In this document: positions 35,566-47,900 of the stretch, piece by piece
Layout: the number at the start of each line of letters is the position of its first letter
Numbering within the stretch: position 1 is the stretch's first letter
NCBI RefSeq assembly: GCF_002160015.1
Contig: NZ_NFJT01000002.1
Location: forward strand, 186,001-250,000
Length of the DNA: 64,000 nucleotides
DNA from: Anaerofilum sp. An201
GTDB taxonomy: Bacteria; Bacillota; Clostridia; Oscillospirales; Ruminococcaceae
Reading direction: 5' to 3'
Translations under genes and position numbers: made by a program
The notes under the pieces: generated by a model
What the model was told of the DNA's origin: nothing
Databases searched by the model: none
Seen by the model: only the letters and a program-made list of their open reading frames with translations

Positions 35566-36623
35566 TCAGTTCTCCTTCCAGATCCGGTCGATGGTGTCCA
35601 GCAGTATCTGCATCTCCTCCTCGCTGCCCACCGTGATGCGCAGCCAGTCGGCAATGCGGGGCGCGTCCCACCGGCGCACGAGGATGCCGTTTTCCCGCAG
35701 GCGGGCGAACAGCGCGCGGCCGGGCATCCGATTGGGACGGACAAAGAGGAAATTCGCCAGCGAATCGGTGACGGTGCAGCCGCGCTGCACAAGGGCGGCG
35801 GCGGTTTTTTCGCGGGTGGCGCGGATGCGGGCGCAGCAGGCGGAAAAATAGGCTTCGTCCCGCATGCTGGCTGCGCCGGCCAGTATGCTGAGGCTGTTGA
35901 GGTTATACGGGTTCAGGCTGAAACGCACCCGGTTGAGGTCGGCGATGAGGGCGGGATGCCCCAGCGCGAAGCCCACCCGCCCGCCGGCCAGACTGCGGCT
36001 TTTGCTGAAGGTCTGGACCACGAGCAGGTTGTCGTATCGGTCCAGCAGGCAGCGGCAGCTCTCGGCCCCGAAATCCACATACGCCTCGTCCACGATCAGC
36101 ACGTTGTTGGGATTTGCCTGCAGGATCGGCTCCAGCTGCCCGGGCGTGAGGGCGAGGCCGGTGGGGGCGTTGGGGTTGGCAATGACGGCGGTGCAGCCGA
36201 CGCCGCAGTAGTCGGCCGGGGAAAGGGAAAAATCCTCGGCCAGCGGAAGGATCTTTGTCTGTATGCCGAACAGCGCCGCCCACACCGGATAAAAGCCGTA
36301 GGTGATGTCGGCAAAGGCCAGCGGGGTGTCCGGGCCGCAGAAGGCGCGGATGGCGATGGCCAGCACCTCGTCGCTGCCGTTGCCCGCCATGACCCAGGAC
36401 GGGTCGAGGCGACAGTGCTCCGCGATGGCGGCGGCCAGGTCGGTGCAGGCGGGGTCGGAATAGAGGCGCAGCCGTTCGACGGCCTCCGGGGTGATGGCCT
36501 CGCGCACCATCGGGCTGGGCGGATAGGGGCTTTCGTTGGTGTTCAGCTTGACAAACCGCTGCCGCGGCTGCTCGCCGGGGGTATACGGCTCCAGCGCCGA
36601 CAGAGCGGGGGTGAAAAAGCGGC

Positions 36624-36627
<4 letters not shown>
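35566..36627 (-). CDS. hisC: Histidinol-phosphate aminotransferase
   Basis: This 353-residue fold-type I PLP enzyme starts MSRFFTPALSALEPYTPGEQ. VKLNTNESPYPPSP is the typical substrate entrance and NPNAPTG the PLP ring contact. DEAYVDF and TFSKSRSLAGGRVG carry the PLP aspartate and Schiff-base lysine. It overlaps hisD by 4 nt. Its product is histidinol phosphate; the phosphatase that must act next is not in this operon. Confidence 0.96.
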
Positions 36628-37893
<1,266 letters not shown>

Positions 37894-37910
<17 letters not shown>

Positions 37911-39447
37911 TCCGGGTCACCTCTTCCAATTTTTGCAGCAGGCCGTCGATGGCGGCCCGTTTGAAGGAATAGCTGGAACGGTTGGCGATCAGCCGCGCGC
38001 TGATGGGCAGGATCTCCTCCCGCACCACCAGGCCGTTCTCCCGCAGGGTGGCGCCGGTCTCCACGATGTCCACGATCACGTCGGCCAGCCCCACCAGCGG
38101 CGCCAGCTCGATGGAACCGTTCAGCTTGATGATGTCGATCTGCCGTCCCTGCGCGGCGTAGTGCCGCTTGGCGATAGCCGGGTATTTGGTAGCCACCCGC
38201 AGGGTGCGGCTGGTGTCGTCGGCAAAGCCCGCCGGGCCGGCCACGCACATGCGGCAGCGCCCCAGGCCGGTGTCCAGCAGCTCAAAGACGTCGGCGCCGC
38301 CCTCGTCCAGAACATCTTTGCCCACGATGCCCACATCGGCCGCGCCGTGCTCCACATAGATGGCCACGTCGCTGGGCTTGACCAGGAAGTACCGCACGCC
38401 CGCGGCGGCGTCCTCCACCACCAGACGGCGGCTGTCGGGCCCCTGCGCCGCCGACCAGCCCGCCTTTTGCAGCAGGCGGAACACCTTGTCCCCCAGCCGC
38501 CCTTTGGGCAGCGCCACGCTGAGCAGGCCGCAGGGATGGGCGTCGAGGCGCTCCAGCTCGTTCCGGTAGATGGCAAACCCCACCGCCCGCGCGCCGGGCG
38601 AAAAGCGGGAGGCCAGCGGATCGTACCGGCCGCCCTGCAGCACCGGCCGCGCCAGGCCGCTGATCTGGCCGCGAAAGACCAGCCCGTTGTAGTAGGCGCT
38701 GTCGTTGGCCAGCGAGAGGTCCAGTTCCAATCCGCAGCCCTTCGGCACAAGGCGGCGGCAGAGCGTTTCCAGCTCCTCCAGTGCCTGCAGCGCGCCCGCG
38801 TCCTGTGCCAGCGCCCGCGCTTTGGGCAGCACCTCCTGCCACGGGCCGCACAGCGTGTTCATCCCGCAGACGGCGGCTTCCGCCCCGCACAGCGCGGCCA
38901 GCGCCCCCGCGTTTTTGTCGTGGATGCAGCGCATGGCCTGCGCTTTCCGTTCCTCGTCCAGACCGGCCTGCCGCAGCAGCCCCGCCGCAAATCCCATATG
39001 CCCCAGCACCAGCAGCGCCGCTCCCCCGTCTGCCGCCAGCGCCAGACTGTCCAGCGCCAGCTGTACGGCGGCGGCGGTTTCGGCTTCGTCCACCTCGCCG
39101 ATGCACTCCAGACCCATCTGGCCGATCTCCTGAAAGGTGTGGCTTTCCCGGCTGGGACGGTAGACGCTCTCGTCGTAATAATACCGGCAGCAGCCGCCCG
39201 GCGCGGGATCGGCGTGCTTGGCGATGCTGAGGGTGACGTCCGGCTTCAGCGCCAGCAGGCGGCCGTCGAGGTCGGTGAAGGTGAGGACCTGCGGCGCGGC
39301 CAGAAATCCCTGGTTCTCGCGGTAGAGGCTGTATTCCTCAAAGCGGCTCATGCGGTACTGCTCATACCCCGCGGCCCGGTACAAAAGAGCCAGCTGTAGC
39401 GGCAGAAGCCGGGCACGGCCCAGCTGTTCATACTCCCATTGCGCCAT
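37894..39447 (-). CDS. hisZG: HisZ-HisG fusion, ATP phosphoribosyltransferase
   Basis: A single 517-codon frame joins the HisZ regulatory subunit to the short-form catalytic HisG. HisZ (~1-305) is an aminoacyl-tRNA-synthetase-like fold: LLPLQLALLYRAAGYEQ, LALKPDVTLSIAKH, YYDESVYR, YYNGLVFRG and GGRYDPL. HisG_S (~308-517) begins at LLSVALPKGRLGDKVFRLL and has LVKPSDVAIYVEHGAADVGIVGKD, IDIIKLNGSIELAPL and DIVETGATLREN, the PRPP/ATP site. No stop or frameshift is present at the joint. In most bacteria with HisG_S, HisZ is a separate protein and the two form a hetero-octamer. The enzyme does the first, feedback-controlled step. The start at 39447 (MAQWEYEQLGRARLL) follows GAGGGGG. It is first in the his operon. 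Confidence 0.95.
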
Positions 39448-39504
39448 ACGGCATCCCCCTCTTTCGTTCGCTTTATCAAGATAAAGCAATAAAGCGTTGC
39501 AGTG

Positions 39505-39513
39505 ATTATAGCA
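39505..39513 (-). promoter_or_regulatory. Extended -10 promoter of the his operon
   Basis: TGC-TATAAT lies here on the minus strand, with a weak AT-rich -35 region. The leader is only ~50 nt and holds GCTTTAT-CTTG-ATAAAGC just upstream of the ribosome site; a second CGCTTTAT copy 5' of it could pair with the same ATAAAGCG. No T-box and no run of His codons is seen. Confidence 0.7.
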
Positions 39514-39565
39514 CACTTTTTTTCAAAATAAAAGAGAAATTTCCGTATAACCTGCATTTTGGCCA

Positions 39566-39592
39566 TAAAAAACCGCACCCCGAAGGGTGCGG
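39566..39592 (-). terminator. Terminator after the propeller hydrolase pair
   Basis: CCGCACCC-TTCG-GGGTGCGG followed on the minus strand by TTTTTTATGG. It separates the glycosidase genes from the his operon. Confidence 0.92.
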
Positions 39593-39594
39593 CC

Positions 39595-39645
39595 AGCTTG
39601 TCGAAAAAGGAATGGTCTGCGCTGTCCAAAGGCTTTCCCCTCATC
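39595..39645 (-). repeat. Decayed copy of the intergenic repeat flank
   Basis: Read on the minus strand, these 51 bases (GATGAGGGGAAAG...TTTTCGACAAGCT) align without gaps to 60338-60388. The last 30 positions have only 3 mismatches. The hairpin part is missing here. Confidence 0.7.
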
Positions 39646-39665
39646 CGGCGCAGCAGCCGCGCTTT

Positions 39666-40706
39666 TCAGGGGCGCAGCGGGATGGCCAGGTTCCAGGTGT
39701 CTCCGGCGTCGAGGAAGCTGTCGGTGCCGTCGGAGGCGGCGAAATACATGCACACCGGCCTGCCGTCCTCGAACAGGATGAAGGGCCGGTCGAGATTGCC
39801 CATCAGGCGGGTGGTCCCGTCGTCGAAGCGGACATGGCGGGAGTAGGCCAGGCGGCCGCGCTCCACCGTCCAGCAAAGGCCGTCCACCGAGTGGGCATAG
39901 GCGCCGCCGTACTGCTCGCCGCAGACGTTGCCGTGCATGTCCTTGGCGATCATGTGCAGGCCGTCGGCGTCCCGCCAGATGAAGGGATCCTCCAGCTCGG
40001 CGTCCTCGCTGAAGAGCGGCGTTTCGCTGCGCGGGGTGTAGGGGCCGGCCCAGCCGGGCGCGGTGGCCACCTCCAGATGCATCGGGCCGTGGATGTGGCC
40101 GCCGGGATAGTCCGGGCCGGGCAGCACGCCGCGGCTCTTATACACCAGCGTCACACTGCCGTCCGGCGCGATGCTGGGCGCCGGGTTGGAGGTGTAGAGG
40201 TTGTCGAAATGGTCGGGGCGCGGCCCCACGATCGGCGCGCTGCACCGCGTCCAGGGGCCGAACACGCTGGGCGCGGTGGCCACCCCGATCCGCTTGCCGG
40301 CCAGGGCGGTGTCGGTGCGGATGTCGTCGTGCTGGACCCGGTCGTCGTCCTTTGGGGCCGGGAACGGATAGGTGGTGCCCATGTAATACAGCAGATAGGT
40401 GTCGCCGCTGCGGGTGATGTGGGGATTGTGGACGCTCATGCCGTCCCAGTACTGCTGGCCGCGCGCGGTGAGCACCACCTCCTGGAAGGTGAACGGCCCT
40501 TCGGGGCGGCTGGACACGGCGCGCACGATCTCGCTGCCGAACAGCCAGCCCGGGTGCATCGGCTGGGTCTTTTTCCAGCGGGAGGCGAACATGTGGTACT
40601 GCCCGTCCTCTCCCTTGATCACAGAACCGCACCACACCCAGTAGCCTTCCATCCGGAAGCCGCCGTCCACCGGTGCGGGCAGCATTCTGCCTGCCAGGTC
40701 GATCAT
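39666..40706 (-). CDS. GH43-like beta-propeller glycoside hydrolase, copy 1
   Basis: The 346-residue protein has the look of five-bladed propeller hydrolases. Repeated blade blocks are MEGYWVWCGSVIKGEDG, SVHNPHITRSGDTYLLYYMG, SNPAPSIAPDGSVTLVYKS, ELEDPFIWRDADGLHMIAKD and MGNLDRPFILFEDG. The EDPFIW glutamate and an early aspartate fit the acid pair of GH43-type enzymes. No signal peptide is present. It starts after GAGGAGGGG, 13 nt behind a very similar gene (40720-41763), so this is a tandem duplication. The substrate is unknown; arabinosides, fucosides or other decorations of host or plant glycans are possible. Confidence 0.75.
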   Translation of the reverse strand: MIDLAGRMLPAPVDGGFRMEGYWVWCGSVIKGEDGQYHMFASRWKKTQPMHPGWLFGSEIVRAVSSRPEGPFTFQEVVLTARGQQYWDGMSVHNPHITRSGDTYLLYYMGTTYPFPAPKDDDRVQHDDIRTDTALAGKRIGVATAPSVFGPWTRCSAPIVGPRPDHFDNLYTSNPAPSIAPDGSVTLVYKSRGVLPGPDYPGGHIHGPMHLEVATAPGWAGPYTPRSETPLFSEDAELEDPFIWRDADGLHMIAKDMHGNVCGEQYGGAYAHSVDGLCWTVERGRLAYSRHVRFDDGTTRLMGNLDRPFILFEDGRPVCMYFAASDGTDSFLDAGDTWNLAIPLRP

Positions 40707-40719
40707 CGCATTCCCCTCC

Positions 40720-41763
40720 TCAGTCCTGCCGCAGCGGGATGGTCATGTTCCAGGTGTCGGTGGCGTCCATGAAGCTGTCGGTGCCGTTGGAGGTGGCGAA
40801 GAACAGGCAGATGGGCTTGCCCTCCTCGAACAGGATGAACGGGCGGTCGAGGTTGCCCATCAGGCGGGTGACGCCGTCGTCCCACAGCACATGGCGGGAA
40901 TAGGCCAGCCGGCCGCGCTCCATCTGCCAGGACAGGCCGTCCTGCGAATGGGCATACACGCCGCCGTACTGCTCGCCGCAGATGTTGCCGTACATATCCT
41001 TTGCGATCATGTGCATGCCGTCGGCGTCGCGCCAGATGAAGGGGTCCTCCAGCACGGTGTCGCCCGCGAACAGCGGCTGCTCGCTGCGGGCGGTGTAGGG
41101 GCCTTCCCAGCTGGGGGCGGTGGCGGTGCCGAACACCATCGGGCCGTGGATGTGGCCGCCGGGATAGTCCGGGCCGGGCAGCACGCCGCGGCTCTTGTAC
41201 ACCAGCGTCACGCTGCCGTCCGGACCAACGCAGGGGGCCGGGTTGGAGGTGAACATATTATCGAAATGGTCGGGACGGGGGGTGAGGATGGGGGCGTCCC
41301 GGCGGGTCCAGGGGCCGAACACGCTGGGGGCGGTGGCGATGCCCACCCGCTTGTTGGCGCGGGCCACGTCGGTGCGCAGGTCGTCGTGCTGCACCTTGTC
41401 GTCGTCCTTCGGGGCCGGGAACGGATAGGTGATGCCCACATAATAGAGCACATAAGTGTCCCCCTGCCTGGTGATGTGGGGATTGTGGACGCTCATGCCG
41501 TCCCAGTACTGCTGGCCGCGCGCGGTGAGCACCACCTCCTGGAAGGTGTAGGGGCCTTCGGGGCGGTCGGACACGGCGCGCACGATCTCGCTGCCGAACA
41601 GCCAGCCCGGATGCATCGGCTGGGTCTTTTTCCAGCGGGAGGCGAACAGATGATATCTGCCATCCTCGCCTTTGATGGCAGAGCCGCACCACACCCAGTA
41701 GCCTTCCATCCGGAAGCCGCCATTCACCGGCGCGGGCAGCATTTTGCTTGCAAAGTCGATCAT
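40720..41763 (-). CDS. GH43-like beta-propeller glycoside hydrolase, copy 2
   Basis: The 347-residue protein is about four-fifths identical by eye to its neighbour at 39666-40706 along its whole length. It has the same blocks: WVWCGSAIKGEDG, MHPGWLFGSEIVRAVS, SVHNPHIT, SNPAPCVGPDG, VLEDPFIWRDADG and MGNLDRPFILFEEG. The start at 41763 (MIDFASKMLPAPVNGG) follows AAGGAG. It is first in this two-gene operon and has a good promoter (41830-41858). Differences cluster in strand-end loops, e.g. SAPIVGPRPDHFDNLY against DAPILTPRPDHFDNMF, where substrate contacts might change. Confidence 0.75.
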   Translation of the reverse strand: MIDFASKMLPAPVNGGFRMEGYWVWCGSAIKGEDGRYHLFASRWKKTQPMHPGWLFGSEIVRAVSDRPEGPYTFQEVVLTARGQQYWDGMSVHNPHITRQGDTYVLYYVGITYPFPAPKDDDKVQHDDLRTDVARANKRVGIATAPSVFGPWTRRDAPILTPRPDHFDNMFTSNPAPCVGPDGSVTLVYKSRGVLPGPDYPGGHIHGPMVFGTATAPSWEGPYTARSEQPLFAGDTVLEDPFIWRDADGMHMIAKDMYGNICGEQYGGVYAHSQDGLSWQMERGRLAYSRHVLWDDGVTRLMGNLDRPFILFEEGKPICLFFATSNGTDSFMDATDTWNMTIPLRQD

Positions 41764-41829
41764 AGTTGTTTCTCCTTTTTTGTTTTGGTTTCTATGATTT
41801 GGCACACGATTCCTTTGATTTTCAGGGCC

Positions 41830-41858
41830 AGTATAGCACAGCCGGCCCCGCTTGTCAT
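41830..41858 (-). promoter_or_regulatory. Promoter of the propeller hydrolase operon
   Basis: ATGACA (41853-41858), 17 bp, TATACT (41830-41835) with a TG extension, on the minus strand. Confidence 0.8.
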
Positions 41859-41905
41859 TGTTCACCAAGCATAAAAAATCATACGGAAATTCGCCATTTT
41901 TACAC

Positions 41906-41934
41906 AAAAAACCCGCCCGGAAAATCCGGGCGGG
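41906..41934 (-). terminator. Terminator after the phosphoesterase-PL8 gene
   Basis: CCCGCCCGG-ATTTT-CCGGGCGGG followed by TTTTTTG on the minus strand, 22 nt past the stop. Confidence 0.92.
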
Positions 41935-41956
41935 GAATTGCGCAGAGAGGGGAAAC

Positions 41957-44900
41957 TCAGGCTTTGGGCTGCGGGCGATAGCGCAGATCCAGCAGGATGC
42001 CGGACAGGTCGCTCTCGGCCTTGTTCAGCTCGGCGTTGGTGGTGTCGGGATCGTCCACCAGGGCCTGCAGCGCGGCGGCCGCCTCGTCCAGCGCCTCTTC
42101 ATCGAGGTTCGCGTAGAGGGTGCGGTCCATGGTGCGCACGGTTTCCAGCAGCATCTCGGCGTTGCGGGTATCCAGCAATTCGGGCAGGGTGGCGCTGTCC
42201 CAGCTGAGGGACGGCTTCTGTACGCCCAGCGTGGTGCTTTCCAGCGAGTGGATGTACAGGCCGCTGTCCGAGCCGCCGCCCACGTTCACCAGTTCCAGAG
42301 ACAGCTGCTTGTCGCCGCGCTCCAGCGCTGCCTGTACGGCGGCGGTGATGTCGATGCTCTGCACGGTGCTTTGCTGCAGCATTTCCTTGGTGAGGCTGGC
42401 CGCCGGCTCGTCGCCGATGCGGTCCGGGCGGGTGTTGTAGGTGAGGGTCTCGCCCTGCCAATCGCTTTCCACCGCATACAGGTCGGTGCGCTTATAGTCG
42501 CTGCCGGGTACGGCGGTGGACTGGATGTTCAGGTAGTAGTGGGTGGCGTTCGGGTCGGCGCCCTCCAGGTCCAGCTTGATGTAGCCATAGCGCAGGTAGC
42601 TGATGGCATCCTGCTTCACGGTGATGGTGCCGCGGGTGCAGTTCAGGCTGGTGCCGCCCTCGGTGGCATTGGAGTCGGCGTATTTGCCGTCGCGGACGTT
42701 GGTGTCCTCCAGTGCCGGGATCTGCGGACGCAGGACGTTCAGCACGGCGCTGGCGGTGATGCCGGCGCTGTTCTGCATGCCTTCCTCCAGCACCAGCGTG
42801 CCGGTGATCTCATAGCGGGCGATCTGGTTCTTGTCGTAGTCGCCGCGCTGCCACTGCACGCCCACCTCGTGCTCGGTGCCGTCGGCGGTGAGCACGGTTA
42901 CGGTCTCGGGCAGGGGGATGTTCTTGAAGGCGGTGCCCAGGGTGACGTCCAGCACAGGCTGGGCGCTGGCCACGCTCATCACCTCGCTGCCGGCCGCGGG
43001 GGTGGCCTCGAAGGTGATGGTGCTGGTGGTGCCCTCGCAGCCCTTGGTGTCCACCGTGATGACGGTGAAGGGCTCGGCGGAGGTGATGGTGACGTTCTCG
43101 TCGGACTCGATCACCGTTCCGGCCAGATACGGCAGGGTGATGGTGATCTGATCCTTCTGCTGGGTGGGATCGGCCACAGTCAGGGTCAGCTTGCCGTCCT
43201 GCTCGCGCAGGACCACAGAGGCGGGAGAGTCGCTGGCGATGCCGCCCACGCCGCCGGCGTTCCAGAAGTTGACGGCGGTGGTATTGCTGACGCTGTCGTG
43301 CACAGCGGCGGCGCCCGCGTCGTTCTGGAGGATCTCGATGGTGGGATCGGCGGCATAAGCTGCCATATCGCCGTCATCGGCGCCCGGCATCAGGATGTAG
43401 GCATAGCTCTCGTTGGTGGGCTTGGTGCCGTGGTCGAAGAAGATGGTGGCAAAGGTGGCGGTGGCTTCCCCGCTGCCGGTGCCCTGGTCGCTCCATTTGC
43501 CGGTGCGCTGCTCTTTCAGCAGGTTCACCTCGGCGGAGCCGGGGAAGTAGTAGCCGATCTTGGAGCCGTTCTCGCCGGCCAGGGTGATGTAGTCGGCCTT
43601 GACCTTGGTGCCCATATTCGGGCTGGCCTCGCCGGACACGGCGGTGTTCAGCTCCAGCTCGACCTCCTGGCCGTTGACCGCCAGGCGGTTTTCGCCGTCC
43701 AGGCCGATCTTGCGGTTGTCGACGATGCTCTCCACGCCGTTGCCGGTGGTGGAGGTGATGCCGGCGCCCAGCGCTACGATCTTGTCGCCAAAGACGAACC
43801 AGCTCTTCTTCACATCGGTGCCGTTGCGGGTGGAGCTGCCGGCTTTGGACAGGGTGCGGAAGTGGGTGCCGATGGCGCCGATGCCGTCATCCTGCAGGGT
43901 GGCGCCGCCGGTCCAGGGATAGATGTTCTTGGTGCGGTCGCCGGTGCCCACGCCCAGGTCCACATGCTCGGCGGTGATGCCGGACAGGCGGGTGGGGTCC
44001 ACAGCGGCCCAGTAGCCGTCGGCGTACTGGCGGGTGTCCTCATCGTAGAGGTAGGTCATGCCGTCCGAGGTGTTCCAGGTGCGCTTGCCCTCGCTGTTGA
44101 TCAGCTCGTGGCCGTAGGTGCGGTCGGAATGCATCGAGATGGCAAAGCCGAAGTCGTCGTTCACATGCACCGCCTTGTCCATCGTGAACACCTTGGTCAG
44201 CGCATAGGTGCTGCGCGGCTGGATGCTGTCGTCGGCCAGGATCTGGCTGGCGGTCATGATGGCGGTGATGCTGCTCATGTTCTCGAAGAAGAACTGGGGC
44301 TGGAGGTTCAGGTAGTACTTGGCCATGCTGTCGAAGCGGGCGTTCTCCTCCTCGGTGGGGAAGGTGCCGCGCAGCGGCAGGATGGAGTTCATGATGGAGG
44401 CGATGCGGACGAGGTCGCGGTCGCCGGGACGGGACACGTCGCGGCTGGACACCATATCCATCATGTGCACATCGTACAGGAAGGGCTCGATGCCGTTGAA
44501 CACGGTGTCGTAGGCCACCTGCTCGCGGCCGTCCTCATAGGCGATCTCCCACTGGCTGTCGTCCAGCACCAGCAGGAATACGCCCAGGTTCTTGTACAGG
44601 TCGGAGCCGTAGCCGCCGATGTAGGCCAGCGCCTGGTGCTGGATGTAGGAGCCGTCCTTATAGAAGCCGTCGGCGTCCTTGGTGTAGAACTGGCTGGCAT
44701 CGTTGTATACCAGCACCGTCTTCACGCCTTCCTTGACGTTTTCCAGCATGCTGGCGTTCTGGTCCAGGATGGCGGTCTGCAGGGTGGAGTTTGCCTTCAG
44801 CAGCAGGTTGCCGCCGGTCATCTTGGGATCGTTGGAATGGGGGCCCTGGGCCATACAGTCGGGCACATACCATTTGCAGACGTCCACATAGTGCTGCAGC

Positions 44901-47900
44901 TGGCTGGCAGACAGCTGATCGTACAGAACGATGCAGGTGCTCATCAGGGCGTCGGGCACCGTGATGACCCACTGGTACCAGTTGCCGCCGGATTTGCCGG
45001 AATATTTGCCGGTGTAGTAGGTGTCGGTGAAGTGATCCAGCGCGCTGATCAGCTCGGCCAGCACCGTCTCGTTGTGGTACAGATCGCACCCTTCGGTGGC
45101 CCAGGCATACGCGATGTCGCGCAGGCGGCGGGCGGTGGTACCCAGGTTGCTGGTGTAGGTGTAGTAGGGGTTCTGACTGAACTTGCCGATGTAGTCGGCC
45201 TCCGGGCACAGCTCGAGGTCGTCAAACAGGTCGGTGCGGCCGGCCACGTCGCTCTTGATGAGGTCTTGGTAGTAGCCGTTGGCCGTCTCGTTCAGGTTCT
45301 CCACATAGGCTTTGACGCCGGCGTTGGTCATATCCAGGCCGGTGCCGTCGCCGCCCAGCAGATAGTCGCGGTAGTTCTCGCGCAGGGCGGTGAAGGCGGG
45401 GTCTTCCTCCTTGCCCGGCTCCTCGCCGCTGACATAGGCGGCCAGCACGGGGACCTTGGTCTGGTCGTCGGAGCGGGAGGAATGGAAGCTGAGCAGGTTG
45501 CTGTTCGCCTCCTCGTCGTTCAGGATCTGGAAGGCGATCTTGTCCTGGCCGGCAGCCACAGCAGCGGCCACGGCGTCGGTGACATCCACCGTGCAGACAC
45601 CGTTCTCGATGTTGCTGCGGGAGATGGTCCCGGCCGTCTCGCCGGCTTTGGGGGCGCTGTTCCAGGTGACGGTGGCGTCGTCCCATTCGGCGGCGTCCAG
45701 CACCTTGACCGACGCGGTGGTGAAGTCGCGGTCGACGTCGGCGGTCATGTACAGCTTCAGCTCAAAGCGGCCGTACCCTTCCAGTCCCTCCAGCGGGAAG
45801 CTGATGAGGGTTTTGCGGGTATAGCGCTGGTTGGGGTCGTTCAGGCTGGGCTCGTCGCCCACCTGGCCGCGGTGGTCATCGGCGATCTTCACTTTCAGCA
45901 CCTTTTCGTTGTAGGCGGTGCCGTCGCCGTACTCGCTGGTGGGTTTGTCGATCTGGGTGCCTGCCTGCAGATAGATGTCCTGGGCGCTCTCCACCTCTTT
46001 GTCCTCGGTGGGCAGCTGGCCCAAAGCCTCGGCCAGCGCAGCGCGCGCCTGCTCGATCTGCTGCTGGGCATCCTCATGGAAATAGAAGGTGTCGGGGGTG
46101 GCGGTGTTGTTCCAGGCCAGGCCCTCCTGGTCGTACTGGCGGGTGAGCAGCGCGGCGGCTTGCTCCACGGCGGCGTCCAGCGCGGGGCTGCTCTGGCCGG
46201 CGTCCTGGCGGGCCAGCGCCTGCTGATACAGTGCCGTCACGGTGGGGGTCTTTACGACCTTGTCGTACTGGGGCATCCACTGGCCGGTGACGAAGTTGCG
46301 GGCGCGGAACACGATCTCGTTGTCGTAGATGGCCACTTCATAGCCGGTGCCGATATCGGCAATGCCGATGCAGGGCTCGGCGAAGGAGGGCAGGTCTACC
46401 AGCGTGCCGTATTCGCGCATCTGCACTTCGGCCACGTCCAGCTGGTTGTGGATGTGGCCCGACAGGAACACGCCCACCGGGTATTTGGCCATAACTTCCT
46501 TCACGGCCGCGTCCTTGCCGGTGTTGTAGGGCTGGGGCTGGCCGTAGGGACCGGTACCCGCAGCGTTGCTCCAGCCGTCGAAGCCGTCCAGGATGTTGCT
46601 CATCCAGTGGCTGTTGTTCAGGGGCTGGTGGCTGATGATGAAAACGGGTTTGGTCGGGTCTTCTTCATAGCATTCCTTCATCGTCTGCTCGAACCAGGCC
46701 AGCTGCTCGTCGCTCATGTACATGGCGTCCTTCAGGCCGTTCTCGGTGTTCAGCATGATGAAGGTGTAGCCGCCCAGCTCCTTGGAGTAGTAGAGGGTCT
46801 CCTTGTCGTCGGCGGGCATATAGGGGGCGTTGTTGGTGAGATACAGCTCTTTGGCCGTCTGCCAATAGGGGCTCTCCTGGTTGGGGTCCTTGTTCCAGTT
46901 GTCCTGGTTGGGGCCGCGCACGTCGTGGTTGCCCAGCAGGATGAGGGTCTTTTCATCCGACACCGGGTTGTGGGCGGCGGTGGTCTCGTAGAAGGATTCG
47001 TACTGCGCGGCAGTGCTTTGCGAGGTGAAGTCGCCGGCGTTCACGAAGCCGATGTTGGTGTCGGCCATCACGGTGGCCATATCCTGCATCGCCTTGGTGT
47101 AGTTGTCCACCCGCTGGGAAGAGCCGTTGATGTGCACGTCACTCACCAGATGGAAGCTGGCGGTGGGGGTCTTTCCGTTCAGGAACATGGCAAACTCCTC
47201 TTGTGCCTGCTCCAGCAGGGCGGCGGCGTTGTCGGGCTGGGCCGCGATCTGCTTCTGGTACTCGTCCAGCGCGGCGGCCATCGCGTCGATGTCCTCCTGC
47301 GGGAAAGCGGCGCTGGGCACCACGCTGTTCAGCTGGGTGCGCAGGCGCTCGATGCCGGTGGAAACGCCTTCCTCCTGGTACAGAGCGGCGATGTCGGCGG
47401 TGGTCAGCACGCGGTCGTAGATGCGAAGCTCGTCCACGGTGCAGCCGCTCATACCGTACACCTTTTTGCCGTCGGCGCCCAGGATCAGGGGCAGCTTGGT
47501 GTCGACGGACAGGCCCTGCTGGCCGGTCATCGAGGTGGATTTCACCTGCTCGCCGTCCAGATAGGTGACCATGTTGCCGTCGCGGTCGAAGGTGGTCAGC
47601 AGCTGATGCCACTGGTCGTCGTTGGCAGTGACGCCACGGTTCTCGATGCGGCTGCCCTGCTTGGCAGAGAAGTTCACCCGCACGTCCACATCGCTGGCAT
47701 TGTTGTAGTTGCCGATTGCCAGGCCGATGTTGTTGCCGCTGGCATAGTCCTTGTTGGACAGGATGGTGCCGTTGTTGGAGCCGTTGCCGCTGGTCTTCAC
47801 CCACATCGAGAGAGTAAAGTCAGCGCCGCCCAGCAGGCTGTTCAGGCCGGTGCCGAAATCGACATACTGCACCGCCTGGGCGCTGGAGCTGCCGGCCACA

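Noticed and set aside
39448-39520. T-box or His-rich leader peptide for the his operon
   Set aside because: The leader is too short, has no GGTGG T-box motif and no run of His codons.
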